Positions 1 to 10,347 are shown, counted from the stretch's first letter. The stretch is 64,000 bases of DNA from Blastococcus sp. TF02A-35 (GCF_004571075.1 NZ_SPQP01000008.1:62001-126000), one strand, 5' to 3'. Translations and numbers: made by a program. The notes: generated from the letters alone by a model not told the origin.

Positions 1-39
1 GAGGAGCAGGGCCGGCAGGACGGCGGTGGGACGGCGCAT
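1..39 (-). CDS. Start of a probable exported protein, cut by the left edge
   Basis: Only the first 13 codons lie in the window, reading MRRPTAVLPALLL. Two arginines followed by a hydrophobic run look like the start of a signal peptide or membrane anchor. The gene would diverge from the Nramp-like transporter at 113. Nothing can be said about its function, and the call rests on a very short stretch. Confidence 0.35.
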   Translation of the reverse strand, partial: MRRPTAVLPALLL

Positions 40-58
40 GGCGCTGCCCTACCCGCTC

Positions 59-79
59 GGGACGGGCCGTCCCCTTTTT
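59..79 (+). terminator. Short hairpin plus T-run in the leader of the Nramp-like gene
   Basis: A GGGAC/GTCCC stem with a 5-nt loop is followed directly by CTTTTT. It lies between two divergent genes and upstream of the GTG at 113, so on the plus strand it would act inside the leader of the transporter mRNA. The stem is short; it may be an attenuator or a chance structure. Confidence 0.3.
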
Positions 80-112
80 GCGGCTTCCCGCCCCCTGCGA
101 TGCACTGGGGCC

Positions 113-1402
113 GTGCCCGAGGACCGCGAACCGCTGACCGAGCAGGTGGACCCCGCGGCCGAGGCGCCGCTGCAGCGGACGAGGAAGTGGAGCCTCGTCG
201 GCCCCGGCATCGTCGTCGCGGCCACCGGTGTCGGCGCCGGCGACCTCGTCGCCACGCTGATCGCCGGCTCCCGGTTCGGCTACGCGCTGCTGTGGGCGGT
301 CGTGCTGGGCGTCGTCGTGAAGATCGCGCTCGCCGAGGCGACCGGCCGCTGGCACCTGGCCAGCGGCTCGACGATCTTCACCGGCTGGCGCACCCTCGGC
401 GCCTGGACCTCGGTCTACTTCGTCGTCTACGTGGCCGTCTGGGGATTCGTCTACGGGGCGACGGCGATGACGTCGTCGGCCCTGCCGCTGGCCGCTCTGT
501 TCCCGGTGCTGTCGATCCCCGCGTGGGGCGTCATCTGCGGCGTCGTCGGGCTGGCCGTCGTCTGGTTCGGCAGCTACCGGGTCTTCGAGAAGGTCATGAC
601 GGTCCTGATCGGGGTCATGTTCGTGATCGTCGTCGGGCTCGCGGTCCTCGTGGTGCCCGACCTCGGCGCGACGCTCTCCGGCCTGGTGCCGAGGCTGCCG
701 GAGGGCTCGGCGGTCTACACCCTCGGGCTGGTGGGCGGCGTCGGCGGCACGATCACCATGGCCGCCTACGGCTACTGGGTGAACGCCAAGGGCTGGCGCG
801 ACGCCTCGTGGATGAAGGTCATGCGCCTGGACAACCGGGTCGCCTACATCACCACCGGCGTCTTCGTCGTCGCGATGCTGGTCGTCGGCGCGGACCTGCT
901 GCACAACTCGGGCGTCTCGCTCACCGAGGGCGACCGCGGGCTGCTCGACCTCGACGAGATCCTGCGCGACCGCTTCGGCGCAATCGTGAGCACGCTGTTC
1001 CTCATCGGCTTCTTCGCGACGTCGTTCTCCTCGCTGCTCGGCGTCTGGCAGGGGGTCAGCCTGCTGGTCACCGACTTCGTGCGGACGTCGAAGCGGGCCG
1101 GCGGCCAGCTCGCGGAGGGGCCGGCCGAGCGGAGCCTGCCCTACCGCGCCTACCTGCTGTGGCTCACCTTCCCGCCGATGGCGCTGCTCTTCCTGGACCG
1201 CCCGTTCGCCCTCGTGGTGGCCTACGGCGCGCTCGGCGCGTTCTTCATGCCGTTCCTGGCGATCACCCTGCTGTGGCTGCTCAACAGCCGGCGCACCCCG
1301 GAGCGCTGGCGCAACGGGTGGCTGTCCAACGCGTTGCTCGCCGGCGCGGCCGTGCTCTTCCTGGCCCTCTGCGTGAACGAGCTCAGCGGCCTCGGTTCGT
1401 GA
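113..1402 (+). CDS. Divergent Nramp-family (APC-fold) transporter
   Basis: An integral membrane protein of 429 residues with about 11 hydrophobic segments, related in layout to Nramp divalent-metal transporters. The GTG at 113 is preferred because the residues before it look like untranslated leader. The canonical DPGN motif of helix 1 is replaced by ATGVGAGDL (residues 37-45), and the MPH motif of helix 6 by MAAYG (216-220), so the usual Mn/Fe ligands are missing. It belongs to the Nramp-like branch whose substrate is not fixed; Mg2+ or another solute is possible. A GC hairpin followed by five T lies in its leader (59-79). It stands alone, with a probable exported protein on the opposite strand upstream. 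Confidence 0.7.
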   Translation: MPEDREPLTEQVDPAAEAPLQRTRKWSLVGPGIVVAATGVGAGDLVATLIAGSRFGYALLWAVVLGVVVKIALAEATGRWHLASGSTIFTGWRTLGAWTSVYFVVYVAVWGFVYGATAMTSSALPLAALFPVLSIPAWGVICGVVGLAVVWFGSYRVFEKVMTVLIGVMFVIVVGLAVLVVPDLGATLSGLVPRLPEGSAVYTLGLVGGVGGTITMAAYGYWVNAKGWRDASWMKVMRLDNRVAYITTGVFVVAMLVVGADLLHNSGVSLTEGDRGLLDLDEILRDRFGAIVSTLFLIGFFATSFSSLLGVWQGVSLLVTDFVRTSKRAGGQLAEGPAERSLPYRAYLLWLTFPPMALLFLDRPFALVVAYGALGAFFMPFLAITLLWLLNSRRTPERWRNGWLSNALLAGAAVLFLALCVNELSGLGS

Positions 1403-1450
1403 TCAACACCGGGGTTTGCCCCCCGGGGTGGGTGCGGGTACGCCCGGTGG

Positions 1451-2356
1451 GTGACCTACTCGATCGTGGCCCGTGATCCCGAGACGGGGGAGATGGGCGT
1501 CGCCACCCAGTCCCAGGCGTTCGCCGTCGGCAACAGCGTCCCGTTCGCCCTGCCCGGGCACGGGGTGATCGCCACCCAGTCGATGGCCGAGCCGATGTAC
1601 GGCTCGGTCGGTCTGGACCTGCTGCAGGGCGGCTTCACCGCCCAGGAGGTGCTGACGGCGCTCAGCAGCGTCGACCCGCAGCCCGAGCGGCGGCAGGTCG
1701 CCGTCCTCGGCGTGAACGGCGACCTGGCGGCCTACACCGGCAGCAGCTGCGTGGACGACGCCGGCCACCTCATGGGCGACAACTGCGTCGCGCTGGCGAA
1801 CATGGCCAGCTCGCCGGCCGTGTGGGAGGCGATGGTCGAGCGCTTCGAGGGCTCGGCCGGCCCGCTCGCCCAGCGGCTGCTCTCCTCGCTGGTGGCGGGG
1901 GAGGAGGCCGGCGGCGACTTCCGGGGCCGGCGCTCGGCGGCGATCATGGTCATCCGCTCGACCACGACCGGCCGGCCCTGGCACGACATGGTGGTCGACC
2001 TGCGCGTCGACGACTCCCCGGACCCGCTCGGCGTCCTCGCCGACCTCACCGTCACCCGCGCCCGCTACCAGGACGTCGTCCGCGCCTTCCAGCAGGCGAT
2101 CGACGGCGACCCCGTCACCGCCGACCGCGAGCTCGATCTGCTGCGGCCCATGGACCCGGTCACCGAGCCCGACCAGCTGATGTGGCGGGCGGTCATCGCC
2201 GCCCTGGCCGGCCGCGAGGACGCTGCCCGGGACATGCTCAAGGAGCTGGCCGCTCTCGCTCCGCAGTTCGTCGAGGCGGCCAGCCGCTTCGGCAAGGCCG
2301 GGCTCATGCCGGCCGACGTGATCGAGCGGATCATCCCGCCGGTGCCCGCGACCTGA
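1451..2356 (+). CDS. DUF1028 family protein (Ntn-hydrolase-like)
   Basis: A 301-residue soluble protein. The N-terminal two thirds match the DUF1028 family: a start like MTYSIVARDPETGEMGVATQS, then repeated glycine-rich strands (GVIATQSMAEP, GDNCVALANM) and a conserved RGRRSAAIMVI segment near residue 160. DUF1028 proteins have an Ntn-hydrolase-like fold, and their substrate is unknown. The last 100 residues are helical and resemble a TPR-like tail (VVRAFQQAIDGDP, AALAGREDAARDML), as in many actinobacterial members. The GTG at 1451 opens directly on the conserved motif. It follows the transporter by 48 nt and may share its transcript. Confidence 0.82.
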   Translation: MTYSIVARDPETGEMGVATQSQAFAVGNSVPFALPGHGVIATQSMAEPMYGSVGLDLLQGGFTAQEVLTALSSVDPQPERRQVAVLGVNGDLAAYTGSSCVDDAGHLMGDNCVALANMASSPAVWEAMVERFEGSAGPLAQRLLSSLVAGEEAGGDFRGRRSAAIMVIRSTTTGRPWHDMVVDLRVDDSPDPLGVLADLTVTRARYQDVVRAFQQAIDGDPVTADRELDLLRPMDPVTEPDQLMWRAVIAALAGREDAARDMLKELAALAPQFVEAASRFGKAGLMPADVIERIIPPVPAT

Positions 2357-2359
2357 GGG

Positions 2360-2752
2360 TCAGCCCGCGGGGAAGCGGTGCTCGGCCACCAGCCGGCGAG
2401 GCGCCCGGGACGCCCACGCCTCGCCGACCAGCTCCGCGAGCACCGGGCCGTCGACCCGGTCGAGCCGGCACAGCACCGCCGCCCAGCCGTCGAAGTGCGA
2501 CGTCGTGAAGCAGACGTCCGGCTCGGCGGCGAGCAGCGCGGCCTTGGCACTCTCGTCCGGCACCGAGACGACCGCGACCGGCCCCTGCGGCGCAGCGGGG
2601 CCCAGCTCGGCCAGGTCCTTGGCGTGCAGCGGGCGCTCCCGGACGAAGGTCCTCCCGCGCACCAGCCAGCGGCGCCGCCCGCTCGCCGACACCGCCTCGG
2701 TCGTGCCCGGCAGCGCGAGGCACAGGCGCGCCACGTCGTCCCAGTCGGCCAC
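2360..2752 (-). CDS. MmcQ/YjbR family protein
   Basis: A 130-residue small protein of the MmcQ/YjbR family, which has a CyaY-like fold. Typical pieces are the start MADWDDVARLCLALPGTTE, the RRRWLVRGRTFV strand, the FTTSHFDGWAAVLCRLDRV segment and the WASRAPRRLVAEH end. A nucleic-acid role is often assumed for the family but is not proven. It converges tightly on the DUF1028 gene (3-nt gap). The GTG at 2752 lies 6 nt behind TACCGT and has no Shine-Dalgarno, so the mRNA is probably leaderless. Confidence 0.82.
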   Translation of the reverse strand: MADWDDVARLCLALPGTTEAVSASGRRRWLVRGRTFVRERPLHAKDLAELGPAAPQGPVAVVSVPDESAKAALLAAEPDVCFTTSHFDGWAAVLCRLDRVDGPVLAELVGEAWASRAPRRLVAEHRFPAG

Positions 2753-2758
2753 GGGTGC

Positions 2759-2764
2759 ACGGTA
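2759..2764 (-). promoter_or_regulatory. -10 element of the leaderless MmcQ/YjbR gene
   Basis: On the minus strand TACCGT (TAnnnT) sits 6 nt before the GTG at 2752, where the transcription start would coincide with the start codon. No ribosome binding site is present. Confidence 0.45.
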
Positions 2765-2792
2765 CGGAACGCGCCCCGCCCCTGGACGCCAG

Positions 2793-2824
2793 AAGGCCCC
2801 CTCCGGAGAACCGGAGGGGGCCTT
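2793..2824 (-). terminator. Strong terminator after sdhB
   Basis: A nearly perfect inverted repeat, AAGGCCCCCTCCGG paired with CCGGAGGGGGCCTT around a short AGA loop, lies 19 nt past the sdhB stop codon. The A-rich flank gives a short U-tract on the minus strand. It closes the sdhCAB operon and separates it from the MmcQ/YjbR gene. Confidence 0.8.
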
Positions 2825-2842
2825 CGTGGCGCTAGCGGTGGC

Positions 2843-3648
2843 TCAGCTCTTCGGCCGTGCGCCGGCGCGCAGGGCGCCGAGCAGGTCGTGGTTCAGCCGG
2901 GAGATGGTCTCCATCGAGATGCCCTTCGGGCAGGCGGCCGAGCACTCGCCGATGTTCGTGCAGCCACCGAAGCCCTCGCGGTCCTGCTGGGCGACCATGT
3001 TGACCACGCGGTCGTCCCGCTCCGGCTGCCCCTGGGGGAGCAGGCCGAGGTGGGTCACCTTGGCGGCGGTGAACAGCATCGAGGAGGCGTTCGGGCAGGC
3101 CGCCACGCAGGCGCCGCAGCCGATGCAGGTGGCGGCGTCGAACGCGGCGTCCGCGTCGGCCTTGGGCACCGGGGTGGCGTGCGCCTCCGGGGCCGTGCCG
3201 GTCGGGACCGAGATGTAGCCGCCGGCCTGGATGATCCGGTCGAACGCCCGCCGGTCGACGGCGAGGTCCTTGATCACCGGGAACGGCGAGGCGCGCCACG
3301 GCTCGATGTCGATCGAGTCGCCGTCCTTGAACGAGCGCATGTGCAGCTGGCAGGTGGTGGTCTGCTGCGGACCGTGCGCCTGCCCGTTGATCATCAGACC
3401 GCACATGCCGCAGATGCCCTCGCGGCAGTCGTGGTCGAAGGCGACCGGGTCGTCGCCCTGCATGATCAGCTGCTCGTTGAGCACGTCGAGCATCTCGAGG
3501 AAGGACATGTCCGGCGAGATGTCGGTGACCTTGTAGGTCACCATCTTGCCCTTGACCGACGGGTCCTTCTGCCGCCAGATGCGCAGGGTCAGGTTCATCC
3601 CGAGCTTCTCGTCGGCCGGGTTGCCGACGCTGGACTGCATGCTGGCTG

Positions 3649-3652
<4 letters not shown>
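2843..3652 (-). CDS. sdhB: Succinate dehydrogenase iron-sulfur subunit
   Basis: Electron-transfer subunit of succinate:menaquinone oxidoreductase, 269 residues from the GTG at 3652 whose GTGA overlaps the sdhA stop. The plant-type [2Fe-2S] loop is CREGICGMC (C76, C81, C84) with a fourth Cys about 20 residues later (TTTCQL). The C-terminal half carries [12 protein letters not shown] (C176-C186) and [12 protein letters not shown] (C231-C241), the ligands of the [4Fe-4S] and [3Fe-4S] clusters. Last gene of sdhCAB, with the order and subunit sizes of mycobacterial Sdh1. An ATG at 3640 is an alternative start. Confidence 0.95.
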
Positions 3653-5595
<1,943 letters not shown>

Positions 5596-5607
5596 CGGGG
5601 GAGCTCC

Positions 5608-6309
5608 TTAGTCGACGAGCCCGAAGAGGACGCTGAACGGCACGATGAGGAAGCCGGCGATGAGGATCGTGGAGAAGACGATCGCGAAGGCGTTGACCGT
5701 CCGCTCCCGCCGCCGGTTGCTCTGGCCGAGGGTCTGCGTGGCGCTCCAGATGCCGTGGCGCAGGTGCATGCCGAGCAGCAGCAGGGAGATCACGTAGAAG
5801 GCCGTGATGAACGGGTTGGAGAAGCTCGCGACCAGCCGGTCGTACGGCGAGGCGTCGTGGCCCTCCGGGTTCACGACACCCATCGTCAGGTCGAGGATGT
5901 GGTAGACGATGAAGAGCAGGACGATCACGCCGCCCCAGCGCATGGTGCGCGACGCGTAGCTCTGCGCCACGGCCTTCTTGGTCACGTACCGCTCGGGGCG
6001 GGCGCGCCGCGCCTGCCGCCACAGCGAGACCGCGGCCCAGAAGTGCGCGACGACCGCGGCCAGCAGGACGACGCGGATGATCGTGAGGGCCGTCTGCTCG
6101 GGCAGCGCGGGCGCACCGATGGTGCGGATCCACTCCGAGTAGTGGTTGAAGGAGTCGCGGCCCGTGTAGACCTTCAGGTTCCCGATCATGTGCGCGATCA
6201 GGTACAGCACCATGACGATGCCGCTGACGGCCATGACGGCCTTCTTCACGACCGAGTTGGTCTTTGCAACCTTCGGGGTTCTACGACCCGCGTGCGTCAC
6301 CGTCACCAC
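5608..6309 (-). CDS. sdhC: Succinate dehydrogenase cytochrome b subunit (five-helix type)
   Basis: Membrane anchor of the complex, 233 residues with five predicted helices. It is the single fused cytochrome b558-type subunit, so no separate sdhD is needed. Helix-borne histidines suited to two b hemes are visible: LIAHMIGN, VVAHFWAAVSL, FIVYHILDLTMG and LLGMHLRHGIW. The start is set at the GTG 6309 because it lies 8 nt behind a TAGCGT -10 hexamer without a Shine-Dalgarno, and the sequence VVTVTHAGRRTPKVAKT follows; a GTG at 6300 is also possible. First gene of the operon. Confidence 0.92.
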   Translation of the reverse strand: MVTVTHAGRRTPKVAKTNSVVKKAVMAVSGIVMVLYLIAHMIGNLKVYTGRDSFNHYSEWIRTIGAPALPEQTALTIIRVVLLAAVVAHFWAAVSLWRQARRARPERYVTKKAVAQSYASRTMRWGGVIVLLFIVYHILDLTMGVVNPEGHDASPYDRLVASFSNPFITAFYVISLLLLGMHLRHGIWSATQTLGQSNRRRERTVNAFAIVFSTILIAGFLIVPFSVLFGLVD

Positions 6310-6317
6310 AAGCCCCC

Positions 6318-6347
6318 ACGCTAGGACTACCGGAGCCTCGCCACCAA
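6318..6347 (-). promoter_or_regulatory. Promoter of sdhCAB
   Basis: On the minus strand TTGGTG (6347-6342) and TAGCGT (6323-6318) are 18 nt apart. The -10 hexamer is 8 nt from the GTG at 6309, giving a leaderless or nearly leaderless sdhC transcript. Confidence 0.5.
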
Positions 6348-6476
6348 ACCAACACGAGGTGACACACCTCATGTAAGGGTGCCCTCACCGCAGGTCAGCC
6401 GGGGGTATCCGTCATTCCCGCAGGTCGAGGCACCGCGCCACGGTTGAGCCGGCGGCCCGCGGGGGAGGAGGGCACC

Positions 6477-7085
6477 GTGCCCTCTCCCACACGTGGTTTT
6501 CTCGGCCGCCGGCGCGAGCGCGACCCGCGGCTGCCGCCGGGGCAGTACGACGTCGGCACCGACTGGCCGGTGCTCACCGCCGAGCCCACGCCCCGCATCC
6601 CGCCCGAGCGCTGGAGCATCACCGTGGACGGGGAGGTGGAGAGCCCGACGACGTGGACCTGGGACGAGGCCCACCGCCTGCCGCCGTCGGAGTACCGGGG
6701 CGACATCCACTGCGTGACGACCTGGTCGAAGTTCGACACCCGGTTCGGCGGGGTCTCCCTCGACACCCTGCTCGAGGCGGCGCGGCCGACCGCGGCGGCC
6801 CGCTTCGTGCTGGCCACGTCCTCGACCGGCTACACGACCAACCTGCCGCTGGCCGACGTGACCGGTGGCAGGGCGTGGCTCGCCTGGGAGTTCGACGGCC
6901 GGCCGCTGACCCCCGAGCACGGCGGCCCGGTGCGGCTGCTGGTGCCGCACCTGTACTTCTGGAAGAGCGCGAAGTGGGTCAGCCGGCTGACCCTGCTCAC
7001 CGAGGACCGGCCGGGGTTCTGGGAGCAGAACGGCTACCACGACCGCGGCGACCCGTGGCGGCAGCAGCGGTACCAGGGTGACTGA
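6477..7085 (+). CDS. Sulfite-oxidase-like molybdopterin oxidoreductase
   Basis: A 202-residue cytosolic protein of the YedY/sulfite oxidase molybdopterin-binding fold. The cysteine that ligates molybdenum is C79 in IHCVTTWSKFD, followed by the family segments GVSLDTLLE, ATSSTGYTTNLPL, and GGPVRLLVPHLYFWKSAKW. There is no signal peptide or heme domain, unlike MsrP or true sulfite oxidase. The GTG at 6477 is chosen because GGAGGAGGG sits just upstream. It overlaps the following flavoprotein by 8 nt, the standard actinobacterial pair in which the reductase is thought to deliver electrons. The natural substrate is unknown. Confidence 0.88.
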   Translation: MPSPTRGFLGRRRERDPRLPPGQYDVGTDWPVLTAEPTPRIPPERWSITVDGEVESPTTWTWDEAHRLPPSEYRGDIHCVTTWSKFDTRFGGVSLDTLLEAARPTAAARFVLATSSTGYTTNLPLADVTGGRAWLAWEFDGRPLTPEHGGPVRLLVPHLYFWKSAKWVSRLTLLTEDRPGFWEQNGYHDRGDPWRQQRYQGD

Positions 7086-7794
7086 GCCGGGGCGCGCCCC
7101 GGCCGGGGGCTGGCGGACGGCGACCGTCGCCGGGGTGCGCCGGCCCGTGCCGCGCTCGGTACAGCTGCGGCTCGACGTGCACGACCGCATCGACCACCTG
7201 CCCGGCCAGCACTACGTCGTCCGGCTGACCGCGCCCGACGGCTACACCGCCCAGCGCTCGTACTCGGTGGCCTCGGCGCCGGGCGACCCGCTGGTCGAGC
7301 TGTTCGTCGAGCGGCTGCCCGACGGCGAGGTGTCGACGCACCTGGCCGACGTCGTCGAGCCCGGCGACGAGCTGGAGGTGCGGGGGCCGATCGGCGGCTG
7401 GTTCGTCTGGGACACGGTCTCCCCGGCCCTGCTGGTGGCCGGCGGGTCGGGTGTCGTCCCGTTCGTGGCCATGCTGCGCGCGGCGCGGGCGCTGGGGCGC
7501 ACGGACCTGCTGCGGGTGGCGGTCTCCGCCCGCACCCGCGAGGAGCTGCCCTACGCCGACGAGCTCGAGGCGGCCGGTGCGCTCGTCGTCCTCACCCGCG
7601 AGGCCAACGGCATCCGCCCGGCCGGCCGGCTCACCGCCATGGACCTGGTGCCCCTGGTCGAGCCGGGGCAGACGGCGTACGTGTGCGGCTCCGGGCTGTT
7701 CGCCGAGGCCGCGGCCCAGCTGCTGCTCGAGCTGGGCGTGGACCCGTCCGACGTCCGGGTGGAGCGCTTCGGCCCCAGCGGCGGACCGGCCTGA
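7078..7794 (+). CDS. FAD/NAD(P)-binding ferredoxin-reductase-type oxidoreductase
   Basis: A 238-residue flavoprotein of the ferredoxin-NADP reductase superfamily. It has the FAD-binding RSYSVASAP motif (near residue 62), the nucleotide-binding GGSGVVPFVAML loop (near 122), and the C-terminal YVCGSGLFAEAAAQLL segment. There is no [2Fe-2S] ferredoxin domain, so electrons must go to a partner, most simply the molybdopterin protein encoded just upstream with an 8-nt overlap. The start GTG at 7078 lies inside the end of that gene. Electron donor and acceptor are inferred from context. Confidence 0.87.
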   Translation: MTEPGRAPAGGWRTATVAGVRRPVPRSVQLRLDVHDRIDHLPGQHYVVRLTAPDGYTAQRSYSVASAPGDPLVELFVERLPDGEVSTHLADVVEPGDELEVRGPIGGWFVWDTVSPALLVAGGSGVVPFVAMLRAARALGRTDLLRVAVSARTREELPYADELEAAGALVVLTREANGIRPAGRLTAMDLVPLVEPGQTAYVCGSGLFAEAAAQLLLELGVDPSDVRVERFGPSGGPA

Positions 7795-7813
7795 CCTGCG
7801 GCAGGGTGTCGCC

Positions 7814-9385
7814 ATGACGACGACCGCCCCGCACCCCACGCCGGCGCTGGACCCCGCCCTGGTCGCCCGGCTCGCCGCCCTGGTCACCGCAGCTCCCGAC
7901 CGCCCCAGGCAGGCCTCGCACGCGCCGTTCACCGGCGACGTCGTCGGTGAGGTGCCGACCTGCACCGCCGAGGACGTGCAGGAGGCGCAGCGCCGGGCGC
8001 GCGCGGCCCAGGTCGAGTGGGCGCGCCGCCCGATCGCCGAGCGCTGCGCCGTGATGCTGCGCTACCACGACCTGGTCCTGGAGCGGCAGGAGCAGATCCT
8101 CGACGTCGCCCAGACCGAGACCGGCAAGGCGCGGGTCAGCGCCTTCGAGGAGCTGGCCGACGTCGCCATGACGGCGCGGTACTACGCGAACACCGCGGCG
8201 AAGCACCTGCGGCCGACCCGCCGCCAGGGCGCGCTGCCGGTGCTCACGAGGACCACCGAGCACCACCACCCCAAGGGCCTGGTCGGCGTCATCAGCCCGT
8301 GGAACTACCCGCTCACCCTCGCCGTCTCCGACGCGATCCCGGCGCTGCTCGCGGGCAACGGCGTCGTGCTCAAGCCCGACGCACAGACCCCGTTCACCGC
8401 GCTGATCGCCGTCGAGCTGCTCTACGAGGCCGGCCTGCCGCGCGACCTGCTCCAGGTGGTCACCGGCGCCGGCCGGGTGCTGGGGACGCCGCTGATCGAG
8501 GGCGTCGAGTACCTGATGTTCACCGGCTCCACCGCCACCGGGCGCACCGTGGCCGAGCAGTGCGCCCGCCGGCTGATCGGCTTCTCCGCCGAGCTGGGCG
8601 GCAAGAACCCGATGGTCGTGCTGGCCGACGCCGACCTGGAGAAGACGGTCGAGGGCGCGGTGCGGGCCTGCTTCTCGAACTCCGGCCAGCTGTGCATCTC
8701 GGTGGAGCGCATGTACGTCGAGGACGCCATCTACGACCGGTTCGTGCCCGCGTTCGTCAAGCGGGTGGAGCGGATGAAGCTCGCGGCCGGGTTGACCTGG
8801 GACGCGGAGATGGGGTCGCTGGTGAGCCAGGACCAGCTCGACGTCGTCTCCCGGCACGTCGACGACGCCGTCGCGAAGGGCGCCCGCGTGCTCGCCGGTG
8901 GCAAGGCGCGCCCCGACCTCGGGCCGCTGTTCTACGAGCCGACCGTGCTGGAGGGCGTCACCGACGGGATGGAGCTGACCCGCGACGAGACCTTCGGCCC
9001 GGTGGTGGCCATCAGCCGGGTCCGCGACGCCGAGGAGGCGGTCGAGCGGGCCAACGACACCGAGTACGGGCTGAACGCCAGCGTCTGGTCCACGCCGCGC
9101 CGCGGCGCGGAGATCGCCACCCGCATCCGGTCGGGCACGGTGAACGTGAACGAGGCGTACGCCGCGGCCTGGGCCTCGCACGACGCCCCGATGGGCGGGA
9201 TGAAGGACTCGGGCGTGGGCCGCCGGCACGGCGCCGAGGGCATCCTGAAGTACACCGAGTCGCAGACCGTCGCCGTCCAGCGCGGCGTGCCCGTCGGGCC
9301 GCTGCCGGGTCTCCCGCTGGACCGCTACGCGAAGGTCATGACGGCGGGGCTCAAGGCGCTCAAGCGGGCGCCCTTCATCCGCTGA
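7814..9385 (+). CDS. gabD2: Succinate-semialdehyde dehydrogenase (GabD2 type)
   Basis: Aldehyde dehydrogenase of 523 residues that oxidises succinic semialdehyde to succinate with NAD(P)+, feeding the TCA cycle and the succinate dehydrogenase encoded nearby. General-base E260 is in ELGGKNP and the catalytic thiol is C294 in SGQLCIS; the cofactor segment SPWNYPLTL is also present. The long N-terminus and the C-terminal YAKVMTAGLKALKRAPF tail are typical of actinobacterial GabD2. The ATG at 7814 follows CAGGGT by 6 nt. Its last 11 nt overlap the end of the convergent LysR gene. Confidence 0.85.
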   Translation: MTTTAPHPTPALDPALVARLAALVTAAPDRPRQASHAPFTGDVVGEVPTCTAEDVQEAQRRARAAQVEWARRPIAERCAVMLRYHDLVLERQEQILDVAQTETGKARVSAFEELADVAMTARYYANTAAKHLRPTRRQGALPVLTRTTEHHHPKGLVGVISPWNYPLTLAVSDAIPALLAGNGVVLKPDAQTPFTALIAVELLYEAGLPRDLLQVVTGAGRVLGTPLIEGVEYLMFTGSTATGRTVAEQCARRLIGFSAELGGKNPMVVLADADLEKTVEGAVRACFSNSGQLCISVERMYVEDAIYDRFVPAFVKRVERMKLAAGLTWDAEMGSLVSQDQLDVVSRHVDDAVAKGARVLAGGKARPDLGPLFYEPTVLEGVTDGMELTRDETFGPVVAISRVRDAEEAVERANDTEYGLNASVWSTPRRGAEIATRIRSGTVNVNEAYAAAWASHDAPMGGMKDSGVGRRHGAEGILKYTESQTVAVQRGVPVGPLPGLPLDRYAKVMTAGLKALKRAPFIR

Positions 9386-10289
9386 CGGCGGCGAGCAGGG
9401 CCGCGATGGTCTCCGCCACGGAGGGCAGGGACTCGGCGCCGGGGGCATGGGCGAGCAGGAGCCGGCGGCCCTGGGGTGGGACCAGGGCCGCCGTCACGGT
9501 GTGCGAGGGGCTGGCGGCGGCAAGCGCCAGTTCCGGGAGGAGAGCGACCCCGAGCCCGGCCGCGACGAGCGTCTGCGTGACCACGTAGTCGTCGGTGACA
9601 TGCCGGATGTCGGGGGTGAAGCCGGCGACCGCGGCGCACTCCATGAGGTGGGTGCGGCAGCGCACGCAGCCGGCCACCCACTGCTCGTCGCTCAGGTCGG
9701 CGAGTGACACCTCGGGGTCCGCAGCTCGAGGGTGCCCGGGCGGCAGGACAGCGCGGATCGGGTCGTCGGCCAGCGGCAGGGTCACCAGGTCCTCGAAGGA
9801 CTCGCCCTCCTCGTCGTAGGCGAACAGGAGTGCCAGATCGACCTCGCCGGCCAGCAGCAGCTGCCGGGCGACGGCAGGGTCGGCCTCGGTGAGGCGGACC
9901 TGCAGCTCGGGAAAGCGCTCGGCCAGCTGCCTCATCGCCCTGGGCACGAGGGTCGCGCTCGCGGACGGGAACGCGGCCAGCCGGACCCGGCCCGCGCGGA
10001 GGTCGGCGAGTGCGGACAGCTCCTCCGCGGCGACGCCGAGCCGGGCCGCGATCGCATCCGCGTGGCGGAGCAGCACCTGCCCGGCCTCGGTCAGCCGGAT
10101 CCCCCGGGCGCTGCGGAGCAGCAGCGGTTGGCCGAGGTCGCGTTCCAGTCGCTTGAGCTGCTGGCTCACGGCCGGTGCCGTCCAACCCAGCTCCCGCGCA
10201 GCGGCCGACATCGATCCGGCCCGCCCGACGGTCCGGAAGACGAGCAGCCGTCGCGGGTCGACTTCCGGAACTGCCTGGTCGCGGGCCAT
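9375..10289 (-). CDS. LysR-family transcriptional regulator
   Basis: A 304-residue LysR regulator. The N-terminal winged helix-turn-helix (residues about 12-70, FRTVGRAGSMSAAARELGWT then APAVSQQLKRLE) is followed by a periplasmic-binding-like effector domain (about 95-295). It is transcribed away from the SAT/EamA-JAMM/CysK-like/AlaX operon, and the 63-nt gap between them holds an array of GAAGC/GCTTC half-sites. It is therefore the likely regulator of that operon; the co-inducer is probably the pathway product or a precursor. CVRCRTHLMEC in the effector domain brings three cysteines close together, which could sense thiols or redox state. Its 3' end overlaps gabD2. Confidence 0.88.
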   Translation of the reverse strand: MARDQAVPEVDPRRLLVFRTVGRAGSMSAAARELGWTAPAVSQQLKRLERDLGQPLLLRSARGIRLTEAGQVLLRHADAIAARLGVAAEELSALADLRAGRVRLAAFPSASATLVPRAMRQLAERFPELQVRLTEADPAVARQLLLAGEVDLALLFAYDEEGESFEDLVTLPLADDPIRAVLPPGHPRAADPEVSLADLSDEQWVAGCVRCRTHLMECAAVAGFTPDIRHVTDDYVVTQTLVAAGLGVALLPELALAAASPSHTVTAALVPPQGRRLLLAHAPGAESLPSVAETIAALLAAVSG

Positions 10290-10297
10290 GGATCATT

Positions 10298-10347
10298 GAA
10301 GCCCGCTGGGGCGCTTCGCGGAAGCCGCAGGGTGTGAAGCGCTGCTT
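10298..10347. promoter_or_regulatory. Probable LysR operator array
   Basis: Five half-sites lie between the divergent LysR and SAT-like genes: GAAGC (10298-10302), GCTTC (10313-10317), GAAGC (10321-10325), GAAGC (10336-10340) and GCTT (10344-10347). They form a GAAGC-N10-GCTTC inverted repeat and two compact N3 palindromes. This fits binding of a LysR tetramer at an upstream recognition site and a downstream activation site. Confidence 0.5.
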
